DNA from: Persicaria tinctoria
Taxonomy: Eukaryota > Streptophyta > Magnoliopsida > Caryophyllales > Polygonaceae
Reading direction: 5' to 3'
DNA length: 64,000 nucleotides
Assembly: GCA_037127255.1 (NCBI GenBank)
Contig: JBANSL010000008.1
Span: forward strand, 10,919,396-10,983,395
The notes under the pieces were generated by a model. It was not told where the DNA came from and did no database searches. It worked only from the letters and a program-made list of their open reading frames with translations. The position numbers were made by a program, and so were the translations under genes. Below are positions 1 through 25,063 of this stretch, piece by piece (within the stretch, counting starts at the first letter, position 1; each line of letters starts with the position of its first letter).

Positions 1-488
1 ATTTTGCAGGATGTCAGAAACAGAGGGAATAATCTACAAGCATGTACTGCCAGTATGAATATATAATCTCAGATCAACGGCTTATTACTGGATAGTTATT
101 AACAGTCTGCCACCCTGCTTTATCCCCAAATGGCCCAAAGTACCATGTAATGTTGTACAAGGAACTCAAGATATAAGAGCAGCAGTCAGAAACTTAGGTC
201 AGGAATCTCCTGACGAAAACTCCTTTGTTACTCTCTTTTTTATTCAAACCTATACAACATAAATCTGGTAAGGCATCTAAGTTGGTCATATGATGTCTAT
301 TATCTATACTTCATCGCTTTCATGTTGAAGATTGCACTATGTGCTTCACATACATTAACTTCTCCTCTTTCTGATAATATACTACTATATGTCGTTGAAA
401 TTACATCAACTTATAGGGAAGAAAATAGTTGTTTCACTGAAAAGACTGGTTCTCACGTAATCAGGAGTAAGGCAAAGATAGCACTTAC

Positions 489-15618
<15,130 letters not shown>

Positions 15619-15952
15619 TAAAATTGATCTGAAGAGCAGAAATTTACTGTTTCCTGCCCCTTAATCTTCGTATTCGTTTTCCTCCTCCCCTCCTTGGCAG
15701 GGAAACTGGCTTTCAAGGTCTTACCGGCTTCAATTTCCGATCAGAGTGAGATCTCGACAGAAAATTGAGAGCATCGACTCCTTTCTTGGGCTCGGATCTT
15801 GGAACTTGGGAAGCGTGAGCCACAATCGTGACATCGTTCACGAGTTGGGCTCGGATTTCACTTGGGCTTATGGCCCAAGCCCAGTTATTTAAGTTTGATC
15901 TGTTTTTGTCCGGGTTGGCGGTAGTAGTGTTCCGCTGTTCAGAAAAATAATA
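15619..15952 (-). promoter_or_regulatory. ECA3 5' leader and proximal promoter
   Basis: This is the sequence upstream of the ECA3 start codon. It holds four TGGGCY (site II-type) motifs on both strands between 15846 and 15883. Such motifs are frequent in promoters of broadly expressed plant genes. No obvious TATA box was seen. The upstream limit is set by a MITE starting at 15953. The exact transcription start is unknown. Confidence 0.5.
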
Positions 15953-16188
15953 CTACCTCCGTTCGAAAAACTTGACACTTTACTATTTATGCACACTTTT
16001 TTAGGAGATAAAAACTATATAAAATATCTAGTTTTTTTAATAATTTTTTTAACAACTTCGTAGTTATTATTAATAAGTACAAACTTGTTAAAAAAAATTT
16101 ATAAAAAAATGAATATTTTATATAGTTTTTATCGTTGTAAAAAAACGTGCATGAATGGTAAACGACGAGTTTTGCCGAACGGAGGGAG
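15953..16188. mobile_element. Stowaway-type MITE upstream of ECA3
   Basis: The left end CTACCTCCGTTCG and right end CGAACGGAGGGAG are inverted and flanked by TA (15951-15952 and 16189-16190). It is 236 bp and closely resembles the 237-bp copy at 60567-60803, so both belong to one subfamily. Confidence 0.88.
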
Positions 16189-16315
16189 TACTCCATCTAT
16201 TTACTTTTACAAGTCGTTTACTCACATTTCTATAAAGATGATATAAAACAATAATTTTTTTAATAATTTCATATTTATTACTAAAACGTATATTATTTAA
16301 ATATATGGAGGGATA

Positions 16316-16840
16316 AGCTTGAGCAGAAGAGTTTTCGATTAAGCAGGACGAAGATGGAATTCAGTTTGGGTGAGGTTGAAGAGAGGGATGAAAGCGTGAT
16401 GCTGGGTGGGGACATTGTCATGAAGAAAGACAGTTTCAAGTATCTGAGGTTTGTGCATGATGTAGAGCGGTGGAGGCGTAGACATGGATGTCAAGCATCG
16501 TATTCAAGTATGTTGGCAGAAATGGAGGCATGCGTGAGGAGTCTTATGCGACGGAAAAGTTCCACTTAAGTTCAAGGGCAAGTTCTACATAATGGTGGTA
16601 AGGCCAACTTTATTATGTGGGGTTGAGTGTTGGATGAGAAAAAGGGCATAAGAACATAAACTTCAAGCTAAGTTGCGAGAATCGAGACTTTGATGGTATG
16701 GATGTGTACAAATGAGAGATCCAAATGCGTCAGTGCGTAGATATGACAATTTGGCAATCGGGGCAGAGGGCGTCATAAGAAAAGTTGAGATGAGTTGATT
16801 AAACAAGACCTTGACCGTTTTAGGACTCGTTAAGGAGATG
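16316..16840 (+). pseudogene. RTE-type LINE fragment (region after RT core)
   Basis: Broken reading frames contain FRLSRTKMEFSLGEVEERDES and DSFKYLRFVHDVE-like text, followed in other frames by text like YGVECW and HKLQAKLRE. In plant RTE LINEs this segment comes just after the catalytic aspartates. Several stops and frameshifts are present. It lies directly left of the nested transposon block, in the opposite orientation to the copy at 21748-22993. Confidence 0.7.
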
Positions 16841-17660
16841 ACATGTGATATGGTGCATTGAAAGAGTGTTGTCCGAGTTGACGAACGCTGGTCGTATGCA
16901 GCGTTTCCCGTATCGTACTTTTTTGCCAACACACCTTTGCTCACACGCAGGGTTGGCATGGTACGGTTACCACAAAAAAATGGTGATTACCACATACCAA
17001 TCACAAACTAGTGGTACGCAAATTTTCATACCATGTACCCAGTGGCGGCCGCAGGAATCTCTGAAAGGTGGGGCGAAATTACAGACGAAATTACATATTT
17101 AAGATTTGGAGGAGCGTTCAATCAATTTTAAAGGCCCTATACAATTATTAAAATGAGACATATGATCTTATAGTCATTCTTGACACTTGGATTCCTATAC
17201 AATTGAAAGTAATATTATTATGTATGTAAGAGTATTCGAATTCTTACAAACTAAATTAGTTCTCATAACTTTAAAATATTTCCAACTATAAAGTTCATTG
17301 TAGAGATTTTTTACAATAAAAAGTTTATATTTATGTCATATGATATAGTACAAATATTATAGATCACTATACAATATAAATTATCTTTTTCTACAAAGGT
17401 TTCAATTAATTATAAGTCTCTTTTCATTATGATTTTTTAATTCGCCTATTTTATGGGTTCTAATTAATTTTAAGTAAATTTAATTTGTTTAAGAGGGAAA
17501 TGCACAAAGTAACCCAAAAAACCGAAAGTATTGCAAGGTTAACCCAAACCGGTTTTAAATTGGGTGAAACCGGATATTGGGGGAACTCTTGCAACCGGTA
17601 GCAGGTAAGGGAGGGGGTGCAATCTTCCATTGTACGTGCGACACCTGGCAGAATCAGACT

Positions 17661-17662
<2 letters not shown>

Positions 17663-17701
<39 letters not shown>
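17663..17701. repeat. (GA)n microsatellite
   Basis: About 19 perfect GA units, inside the left arm of the Mutator-like foldback element. Matching CT runs occur in the right arm near 19040-19065 and 19250-19267. Confidence 0.95.
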
Positions 17702-17702
<1 letters not shown>

Positions 17703-17953
17703 AAGTCCTATCTGCAAGAGAGAGAGAAAAAGCAATTGAGATAGGACAGAAGAGAGAGAGAGAAAGAGAGAAGTGAAAAAAGAAAAGAAAAGTTGCAGAG
17801 GAGAGAGAGAGACCAGTGATGATATAACAGAGAGAGAGAGATGGAAGATCGTCGTCTCTCCTCTCCAACTTTATTGTTGTTGTTTCACTTCGAAGAAAAA
17901 GCAATTGAGCGGGGATTTATTTGCAGGTTGACGTGTAAGCAGTTAGTTTTAAC

Positions 17954-18639
17954 CAGGGCCGTGCCAATCTTTTCGGGGGCCCTGTTCTAAAATCTTAGGC
18001 TCGATTTATATTATTGATAAATTAAATTTATATAAATGTGTTAGATAAAATTTGTTATAAAACTTAGGAATAAAATGATAACTTTTTATTTTTTATTAAA
18101 GTTTTTGTATAAAAATATTATAAATGATTCTTGTAAAACTTCTATATTTTGTAATTTCCTATGACAATTAAAAAAATTAGTAATAATTTATATAATGGTG
18201 AAATTTTTTTGTGAGGTTTTGTTAAAAGAAAAGGAGAAGAGGTGAAAACTCAAATGAATAACAATAATAATTTATATTTTTTTTTTCCTTTAAAAAAAAG
18301 GCTGGAAAGAAAATAAAATTTAGCGGTAGAGCTCTTGTAAAGGGGCAAAAAGAAAAAAGAAATCTTGAATCTCATTAGATTCGAACGTTTTTTTCCTTTA
18401 AAAAAAAGGTTGCAAGGTAAAAAAAATAGAAATCTTGAATCTAATGAGATTCGAACGCTGGTGGAAGGAGTTTTCTATTTACACCTGCCATGCGTGCCCT
18501 AGAACCAGTGAGTCACTGTGAAGATGTGAGAAAACTTGGAAGACTTTAATTATATTCCAAATATAATTGGTATTGGGCCCTAAAATTTTTTGGGGCCCTG
18601 TTCCGTTGAACCACCTGAACTTGCTAATGCACGGGTCTG
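17954..18639. mobile_element. Non-autonomous hAT element (nest level 4)
   Basis: The perfect 8-bp duplication GTTTTAAC flanks both sides (17946-17953 and 18640-18647). Termini CAGGGCCGTGC and CAGACCCGTGC (inverse of the right end) agree at 9 of 11 positions. Subterminal GGGGCCCTGTTC blocks occur near both ends. The 686-bp interior is AT-rich with no ORF of note. It sits in one arm of the foldback MULE and splits a sequence that is uninterrupted in the opposite arm near 18900. Confidence 0.85.
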
Positions 18640-21292
18640 GTTTTAACTGGACACCCAAAGCAAAACGACATGACACATATTGGAATCGACTGGACAAGAT
18701 TTATCAGAGAAACAGATTCTCCATCGACTTCGGAAAGAAAATGGGCAAGTTTGCTTTCGATAAACGTTATGCGAGAGGTGTCTCCCTCAAATCCGAAGCA
18801 AATTTACCCATTTTCCATCTGAAGTCGATGGTGAATCTGTTTCTCAAATAACTCATGTCCAGTCGATTCCAATATGTGTTATGTCGTTTTGCTTTGGGTG
18901 TCTAGCTAAAACTAAATGTTTACATGTCAACTTGCAAATAAACCCCCACCCAATTGCTTCTTCTTCGAAGTGAAACAGCAACAGTAAAGTTGCAGAGAAA
19001 AGAGGACTCTTCCATCTCTCTCTGCCCTATCCTCACTTATTTCTCTCTCTCTCTCTCTCTCTCCTCTGCAACTTTACTTTACTTTTTTACACACACTCTC
19101 TCTCCTCTGCAGGCTTTCTCTCTCCACTGCAGACTTTTTTTCCCTTTTCTCCCTCTTTGTCCTATCCTCACTAATTTCTCTCTCTCTCCTCTGCAACTTT
19201 ACTTTTCTTTTTCACCCTTCTCTCTCTCTCTCCTCTGCAGACTTTCTCTTGCTCTCTCTCTCTCTCTATTTTTTTTTATCGAAAGCAAACTTACCCATTT
19301 TTTATCCGAAGTCGATGGTGAATTTGTTTCTCCGATAACTCTTGTCCAGTCGGTTCCAATAGGTGACATGTCGTTTTGCTTTTGGTGTCCAGTTAAAACT
19401 AATTGCTTACACGTCAAACTGCAAATAAACCTCAACTCGATCTCTTGCTTCTCCTTTGATGGGTTTTCTCTGAAACTTAACATTTAATTCAAATTATATT
19501 AACGGTTCGATGGTTTTTCTCTGAAACTTAAGATTTAATTCAAATTATATTAATTCCCTCTTACCGTCACTCTTCCCCCCTCTATCTCTGTCTCTGTATT
19601 ATCCCCTCTGTCCTCTCTCTTTTTACCGCATGGGTTTAGGGGGGAGGGTCACACTAGAACCAGGAAAACATTAAACAACACGCAAGACAGAAAATAACCA
19701 TAGGGTGTCCAGTAGGAAATCATTGGGTGTCCAGTAGAGTACCAAAGGGTGTCCATTGATAAACTATAGAGTGGAAAGTTGATACATTGTTCATTCATCA
19801 ATAAAAAAAAACAAAGTGGTTCACCAAGCTTCTACGAGGGCTCCTCCACTTCAATTTCACCTCATCTACTCCAAATTCAGCCACCACTCGCCTCGAATTG
19901 ACATGGAAGCCATCACAATGAAGGTGAAGGACGAATACACCAAAGCGATGCTCCGGCGACGATTCACACCAGCGGCGCATGCCGAATTCGAACTCTCATG
20001 GAGATCCCGTCACCCTTGAAGGTAGAGAGATAGAAGACAAAAATCAAAGAATAAAAAAGTTCTTCAATGGAGAGAGGTGGAGAGAGGCATAGAGAGAAAG
20101 GGTTTTAGATGGGTGATAGTGATGTGCAATAAAGGTGATGTTGCTTTTCTTTCTCTCTCAAATTCTGCAGCATAAATGGCCTGCACAATGGGGTGAAAAT
20201 GTCAGTCGCGCATCGACAATACGCAATTCCGTTGATCAACACTACGCAAACCATACCTCGCCTGACTACTACAAACATGACAGGTTGAGTTATAAACATG
20301 ACATCTGACTACTACAAATATGACAGAAATCAAACTGTCGGCAAATCCATTAAATGTTCAAAGGTATCGCAAGATTAAACATATCGAAATCGCCCTACTC
20401 CTGGTATTTCGTATTCCACATAGTCGTTCCCCAATTCCCCCAAAATTCCCAATTCCTCCAATTTCGCCAATATCCCCCCCCCCCCCCATTCCCCCAATTT
20501 CCCCATCTAACTACAACCAATATATCCATTTTCGGGGTGTGTAGCATGTTTGATGTCCGCCTCTTCTTCTCCTCTCCAGACTTGCTCTTGTTCTTCTTCG
20601 AACTCATTCCTCTTCTTCCTTCCGTTTTTGATTTTATGAGTGAGAGAGAGATGGAGTAACTGTCGGCCTCCCCCTTCCCCTTTATTAACCCGCGGCCTCT
20701 CTCTAATCGACAATTGAGTTGACAGGTTTTTTAAAAACCTGTCAATTCTCCCCCCCCCCCCCCACGTCTCATTCTCTCTCCTCCATAACTGCAACCGGTC
20801 TCTCCCTCAATTGTAACCGGTTGGGATGCAATTTTTTAAGGATTAGGGTTAACCTTTTGCAATTAATATGGATAGGGGATATGGGGCGCAACTCAACCGG
20901 TTTTTTGGGTTACTTTTGCAAATGGCCCTTTGTTTAATAGGATGTTGAAATTTTGAATGTTGTATTTTTTTAAAAGTATAAAATATTTATGAAATCTTAT
21001 ATATTACTAAAGTCGAGAAAAATAATTTGAAATGTCATCGTCCTATAATTGAGTCTTTTAGGCAAAAAAAAACATTCAAGATATGCTAAATAAAAGGATA
21101 TAATTAATTTTTTAATATAAATAAATCATTTACCATCATCATAATTAATAAGATAGAAGAGGTAATATGTCTAAATTCACTATAATTATTATTTACGATC
21201 AAAGGCAAAATGAAGATAAGAAAAAAAATTAAAATAAGAAAAAAGGATAACAAAACAAGATACAAAATTGAATTGAAACAATAAAATAAAAA

Positions 21293-21357
21293 GGTGCTGG
21301 GAATCGAACTCAAGTTATCTTATACTCCTTCTCATTTACCAATTGAGCTAAGTGAAT
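21293..21357 (-). repeat. tRNA-like sequence (not a functional tRNA)
   Basis: The minus strand shows an A-box-like TAGCTCAATTGGTAAATGAG and a B-box-like GAGTTCGATTCCC at tRNA spacing. The anticodon and acceptor stems do not pair properly. It resembles the pair of tRNA-like sequences at 24228-24297 and 24994-25063 and is probably tRNA-derived repeat sequence. Confidence 0.45.
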
Positions 21358-21747
21358 TAATTGATTCAATTTCCATTCTAATTTTAGTTATTACAACAAA
21401 ATCATATATATAAATAATTTTTTTCCCTCTAAACTCCGGGGGCTCGTGTGTCGAAAGGTACGCGGCCTCCCCACCCTAGGGCCGCCCCCTGCACGTACCA
21501 ACCACAAGTCATGGTTACCGCATGTGTGGTAACCACGATTTGTGGTTACCATCGATACATTACCATGGTTACCTAGCTTTAATTATGTTTGTATTTTTTT
21601 AAAACTCATCGACTATCTTTCGATGGTCATTAAAGTTATCGAACGAAAAAATATGATTGCAAAAAATAATATGATTACCATCTTTTAAAATTTCAAATAA
21701 ATCAAGTTCAAAACCTAAAGTACAAACAAATTCAAACCAACAACAAC

Positions 21748-22993
21748 AACATCCCGCAACTAAGGAGGGTCTGGGGGTCATGATGTACGCACTCTTACCC
21801 CAGGGAGCCCAAGAGAGTGTTTCCGAAAGACCCTGAACGAACTGTACCAAGAATCCTAGTAAAGCATAAGCATAGATCTAGTCACGGAGCAAGCAAAAGA
21901 GAAACAAAGCGAAAGCATGACAAGCACACACAACACCACTCCCCCAACACTAAACGTCTGCCACCCGTATACGTCTCCTCCAGTCGTCTCTATCCAAAGC
22001 CATATCCTTTGAAAGATGCAGTAAATTGAGGTCCTGGCGGATATCCCCCATCCAGCTCTTCTCTGGTCTGCCTCTCCCCCTACGAAAAGCTCCGAGATCC
22101 AGTATCTCGCACCTTCGAACCGGGGCCGATCTAGGTCTTCTTTGCACATGTCCGAACCAACGCAATCTGACTTCCCGCAGTTTGTCAACAATACTCGCCA
22201 CTCCAACTTTCCTTCTAATGTCCTCATTCCTGATTATGTCAAATCTCGTAAGCCCGCACATCCAACGCAACATTCTCATCTCTGCCACTGACAACCACTT
22301 TGTAGAATTTTCCTTTCAGTTTTATTGGGACTTTCTCGTCACAAAGCACCCCTGAAGCCCTTCTCCATCTCAACCACCCTGCCCGAATTCGATGATCGAT
22401 ATCCCTATCCAATCCACCGTCACTTTAAACGTACGATCCCAGGTACTTGAAAACCTCCTTCCTCGGAATAAGATCTTCCCCCAGAACCACAGACAAGTCA
22501 GGGTCCCTGACATCTCCGAAGCGAAATAAGGCGTATTCGGTCTTGGTCCTACTCAATCTAAGACCCTTTGACTCAACACCTCTCTCCAGGATTCCAGCCT
22601 GCACCCCAATCCCGATCTAGAGTTGTTCACAAGCACAATGTCATCAACAAACAACATGCACCAAGGAACCTCTTCTTGTAGTGGAGCATAAAGAGTATCC
22701 ATAACCAACGTGAACAGAAACGGGGTCATAGCATATCCCTGGTGAAGCCGCACGGGAACCTGGAAGTAGTCAGAATCCCCACACGGAGTCCTGACACTAG
22801 TCAAGGCTCCATCGTACATATCTCTGATAACTCTAATATAAGACTCTGACACACCTTTCTTTGTCAAGCAACTCCAAAGCAGCTCTCTCGAAACCTTGTC
22901 ATACGCTTTTTCTAAATCAATGAAGGCCATGTGCAACTTCTTCTTTCTATCTCTGTGCGACTCAATCAAACGTCTCAGCAAATGTATAGCAAA
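21748..22993 (-). pseudogene. 5'-truncated RTE-clade LINE with reverse transcriptase
   Basis: The minus strand encodes the RT palm: LHMAFIDLEKAYDKVSRELL, HQGYAMTPFLFTLVMD, and FVDDIVLV holding the catalytic Asp pair. After frame breaks (22300-22550) it encodes [26 protein letters not shown] and RGRPEKSW, typical of the RTE C terminus. The 3' end is a TTG repeat. Imperfect duplications TTGAACTTTGTTTG and TTGAATTTGTTTG flank it. The N-terminal endonuclease is absent because of 5' truncation. Several frameshifts make it inactive. Confidence 0.88.
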
Positions 22994-23005
22994 CAAAGTT
23001 CAATT

Positions 23006-23095
23006 GTTCAAACATTCAAAATGTTCAAACATTCAAAATGTTCATGCAAGTTCAAACAAAACAAGTTCAAAGTCTTCAAACATTCAAAATGTTCC
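23006..23095. repeat. Short tandem repeat, ~17-18 bp unit
   Basis: The unit GTTCAAACATTCAAAAT occurs twice in tandem from about 23006. A variant recurs near 23073 after a diverged spacer. It lies between the RTE copy and the second Mutator-like element. Confidence 0.75.
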
Positions 23096-24227
23096 TATTG
23101 TTTTTAGTAGAAAAAAATAAAAATGACCAATTTAGGTCAAAATCAAAACACAAAATATAAATTAAAAACTTAAAACTCAAAGGTAATAACAATAAAAGAT
23201 TAAATAAAAAAAACGGAAATTTCTCCTGGTACCCCTGAGGTATCGTCAATTTCACGTGGTGTGCAAAAGATTGACTAAATTCGCCTGGTACCCCTGAGTT
23301 ATGTAATAATTTCACCTCGTGCCCTTACTCAGTTAAATCTAACAACACTTCACCTCTTCCGTTTGTTCTATCTTAAGACGCTCGGGAGAAATGATGAAAC
23401 GAGAGGCGCACTGGAGAAGCACGAATCGCCGACAACCAAGAGAGCCGCGGTCGCCGGAAGGAGAGGTGAAGAAGGAAAGCGACGCCGTACCCCTGAGGTA
23501 ACACAGAAGCGGAAAAAAAAATGAAGGCATTGGAGCCCGACCTGTAGGAGAAGGAGAAGGAGAGCTTGAATCGGCGACAACCAAGGAGTCGTTGGAGGGG
23601 CCAACGCCAGGCATGTCGATTTAGGGTTTGAATTTTTGTTTGCAAATTGGGGTTTCGATTTGTGGTTGCAAATAGGGTTTTGATTTAGGGTTTCGATTTG
23701 TGATTAGTTCGATTTAGGGTTTGATTTGTGGTTTCGATTTGGGGTTTCATGACAGGTATGTCGATTTAAGGTTTCGATTTGGGTTTGAATTGGGTTTTGA
23801 TTTGTGATTAGTTCGAATTAGCTAGGGTTGAGAATTTGAGAGTGAGAAATTGTTGAACTTGTAAGTGCGTGATGAAACAATTGAAATAAGACACTCTACA
23901 AGTTGCTGAACTTTCAGTTTTTTGAAGGAAATCAATTGAAATACTACATTGTACAGTACAGATGAAAAAATTCATACTAAACTTTGATTCCAATATTCTG
24001 AATGAAGAAGGAAAAAGGATTGAAATAGGCGGCCGATACAAATTGAAACACGGGGTGTGTTTGGAGCATTGGGTTTGGATACTATCTCATTTGCTTTGCA
24101 CTCCTCTTGTTGGAACTCTATAGTGGAGGTTACAGAAACTTCTATATATGCTCAAATAATACACATTGGTAAGAAACTCTATTGGGAACCATGTTTTATA
24201 GGCGTGTCTTGGTTATCAAACGTTTTT

Positions 24228-24297
24228 AGCCTATTAGCTCAAATGGGAGAGCAATGTGCTCATGCACAAAGACGTGGGTTCAAATCCCACATATGCT
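24228..24297 (+). repeat. tRNA-like sequence A inside the Mutator-like element
   Basis: A 70-nt stretch has a 6/7 acceptor stem (AGCCTAT with ATATGCT), a D-arm GCTC...GAGC and a perfect T-arm GTGGG TTCAAAT CCCAC. The anticodon arm collapses to a short hairpin with a 4-nt loop, so it cannot be a normal tRNA. It is homologous to the copy at 24994-25063 in inverted orientation. Confidence 0.7.
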
Positions 24298-24993
24298 TAT
24301 TGAATTGAATTAGTCACATTCACAACGGAAGGTTCACTTAACCCGCTTTGAAGTTCGACCCCTGCCAATTGCAAGCACACTTCACTTTGTCCTGTCATGT
24401 ATATATTCTTACTGAACATATTCACATATTCCCTTCTTGATTTTATTTTCATTAAGCATCTTGTCTCCCCCGTTATATAGCGTTGTTGAATTGCCGTTCG
24501 ACTTCTCTTCCTGAACATATTCACATAGAAGTGCACTCAACAACCCCATTTTATCTAATAAGTAGGACACAATTCAAATAAAAAGACATCAATTACAACC
24601 AAAAACCACAAAAAAACAACTATGACAACATATCTAACTACAACAAAAAGAAAGACATTTAAGTATATATAGAGCAAGTGCAAACTCAGTTCACAAGGCT
24701 TGTTGAAGCATCTTCGTAATTAAGTATTCAACTCATTCTTTTGTTGTCATACAAGTGTGTATGAACACTTTTCTCTCCCATTTGTGCAACGTTTCCATTT
24801 GAGTTAATAAACATAAATCAAAGAGATTTTGCTTTCATACCATTTTTGCTGTCACTTTTTTTCATCGTCATACACTCATACAACTACTTTACTGTCATAA
24901 CTTCAAGTCTTCAAGAATTAAAAATAAAAAGGAAGGAACTTTGTAGATTTAACTCAAGAGCCTCAAAATTAGAAACATTACTCTTTCATACAA

Positions 24994-25063
24994 AGCCTAT
25001 GCGGGAATTGAACCCGCATCTTTATGCGTGAGCATATCACTCTTCCAATTGAGCTAATAGGTT
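24994..25063 (-). repeat. tRNA-like sequence B inside the Mutator-like element
   Basis: Exactly 70 nt on the minus strand. The acceptor pairs at 6 of 7 positions (AACCTAT with ATAGGCT), the D-arm is GCTC...GAGT, and the T-arm GCGGG TTCAATT CCCGC is perfect. The anticodon arm is defective in the same way as in copy A. Stem bases have changed in compensatory fashion between the two copies. Confidence 0.7.

Larger units (their letters stand above)
17494..20929. mobile_element. Mutator-like foldback element (nest level 3)
   Basis: The left end AGGGAAATGCACAAAGTAACCC and the inverse of the right end, AGGGCCATTTGCAAAAGTAACC, match apart from small changes. The 9-bp flanks TTGTTTAAG (17485-17493) and TTGTTTAAT (20930-20938) match at 8 of 9, the MULE duplication length. 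The interior is largely an inverted repeat: GA-rich on the left, CT-rich on the right. No transposase was seen. ORFs of 70-180 codons here are low-complexity Ser/Leu/Arg text and were not called. Homopolymer C tracts lie at ~20467 and ~20750. Confidence 0.68.
17040..21491. mobile_element. hAT-type element (nest level 2)
   Basis: The left terminus CAGTGGCGGCCGCAGG and the inverse of the right terminus, CAGGGGGCGGCCCTAGG, form an imperfect inverted repeat. Flanks CATGTACC (17032-17039) and CACGTACC (21492-21499) match at 7 of 8 positions, the hAT duplication length. Its own sequence (17040-17493 and 20930-21491) is AT-rich with no transposase. It is interrupted by a Mutator-like element. Confidence 0.62.

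Noticed and set aside
1..488. Final exon of ECA3
   Set aside because: I looked for the expected C-terminal family text on the minus strand and found none; this stretch is intron 29, and the remaining exons lie beyond the window.
17539..17904. 121-codon minus-strand ORF
   Set aside because: It is the mirror of the same CT/GA repeat in the other arm of the foldback MULE.
18954..19487. 177-codon ORF on the plus strand
   Set aside because: It is made of Ser/Leu/Phe text from CT microsatellites in the foldback MULE arm, with no domain.
23000..23095. CRISPR-like array
   Set aside because: Only two to three imperfect AT-rich units in a plant nuclear repeat region; it is a short tandem repeat.
24228..25063. 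Functional tRNA genes
   Set aside because: Both tRNA-like sequences lack a 7-nt anticodon loop and a pairing anticodon stem, so they were listed as repeats.
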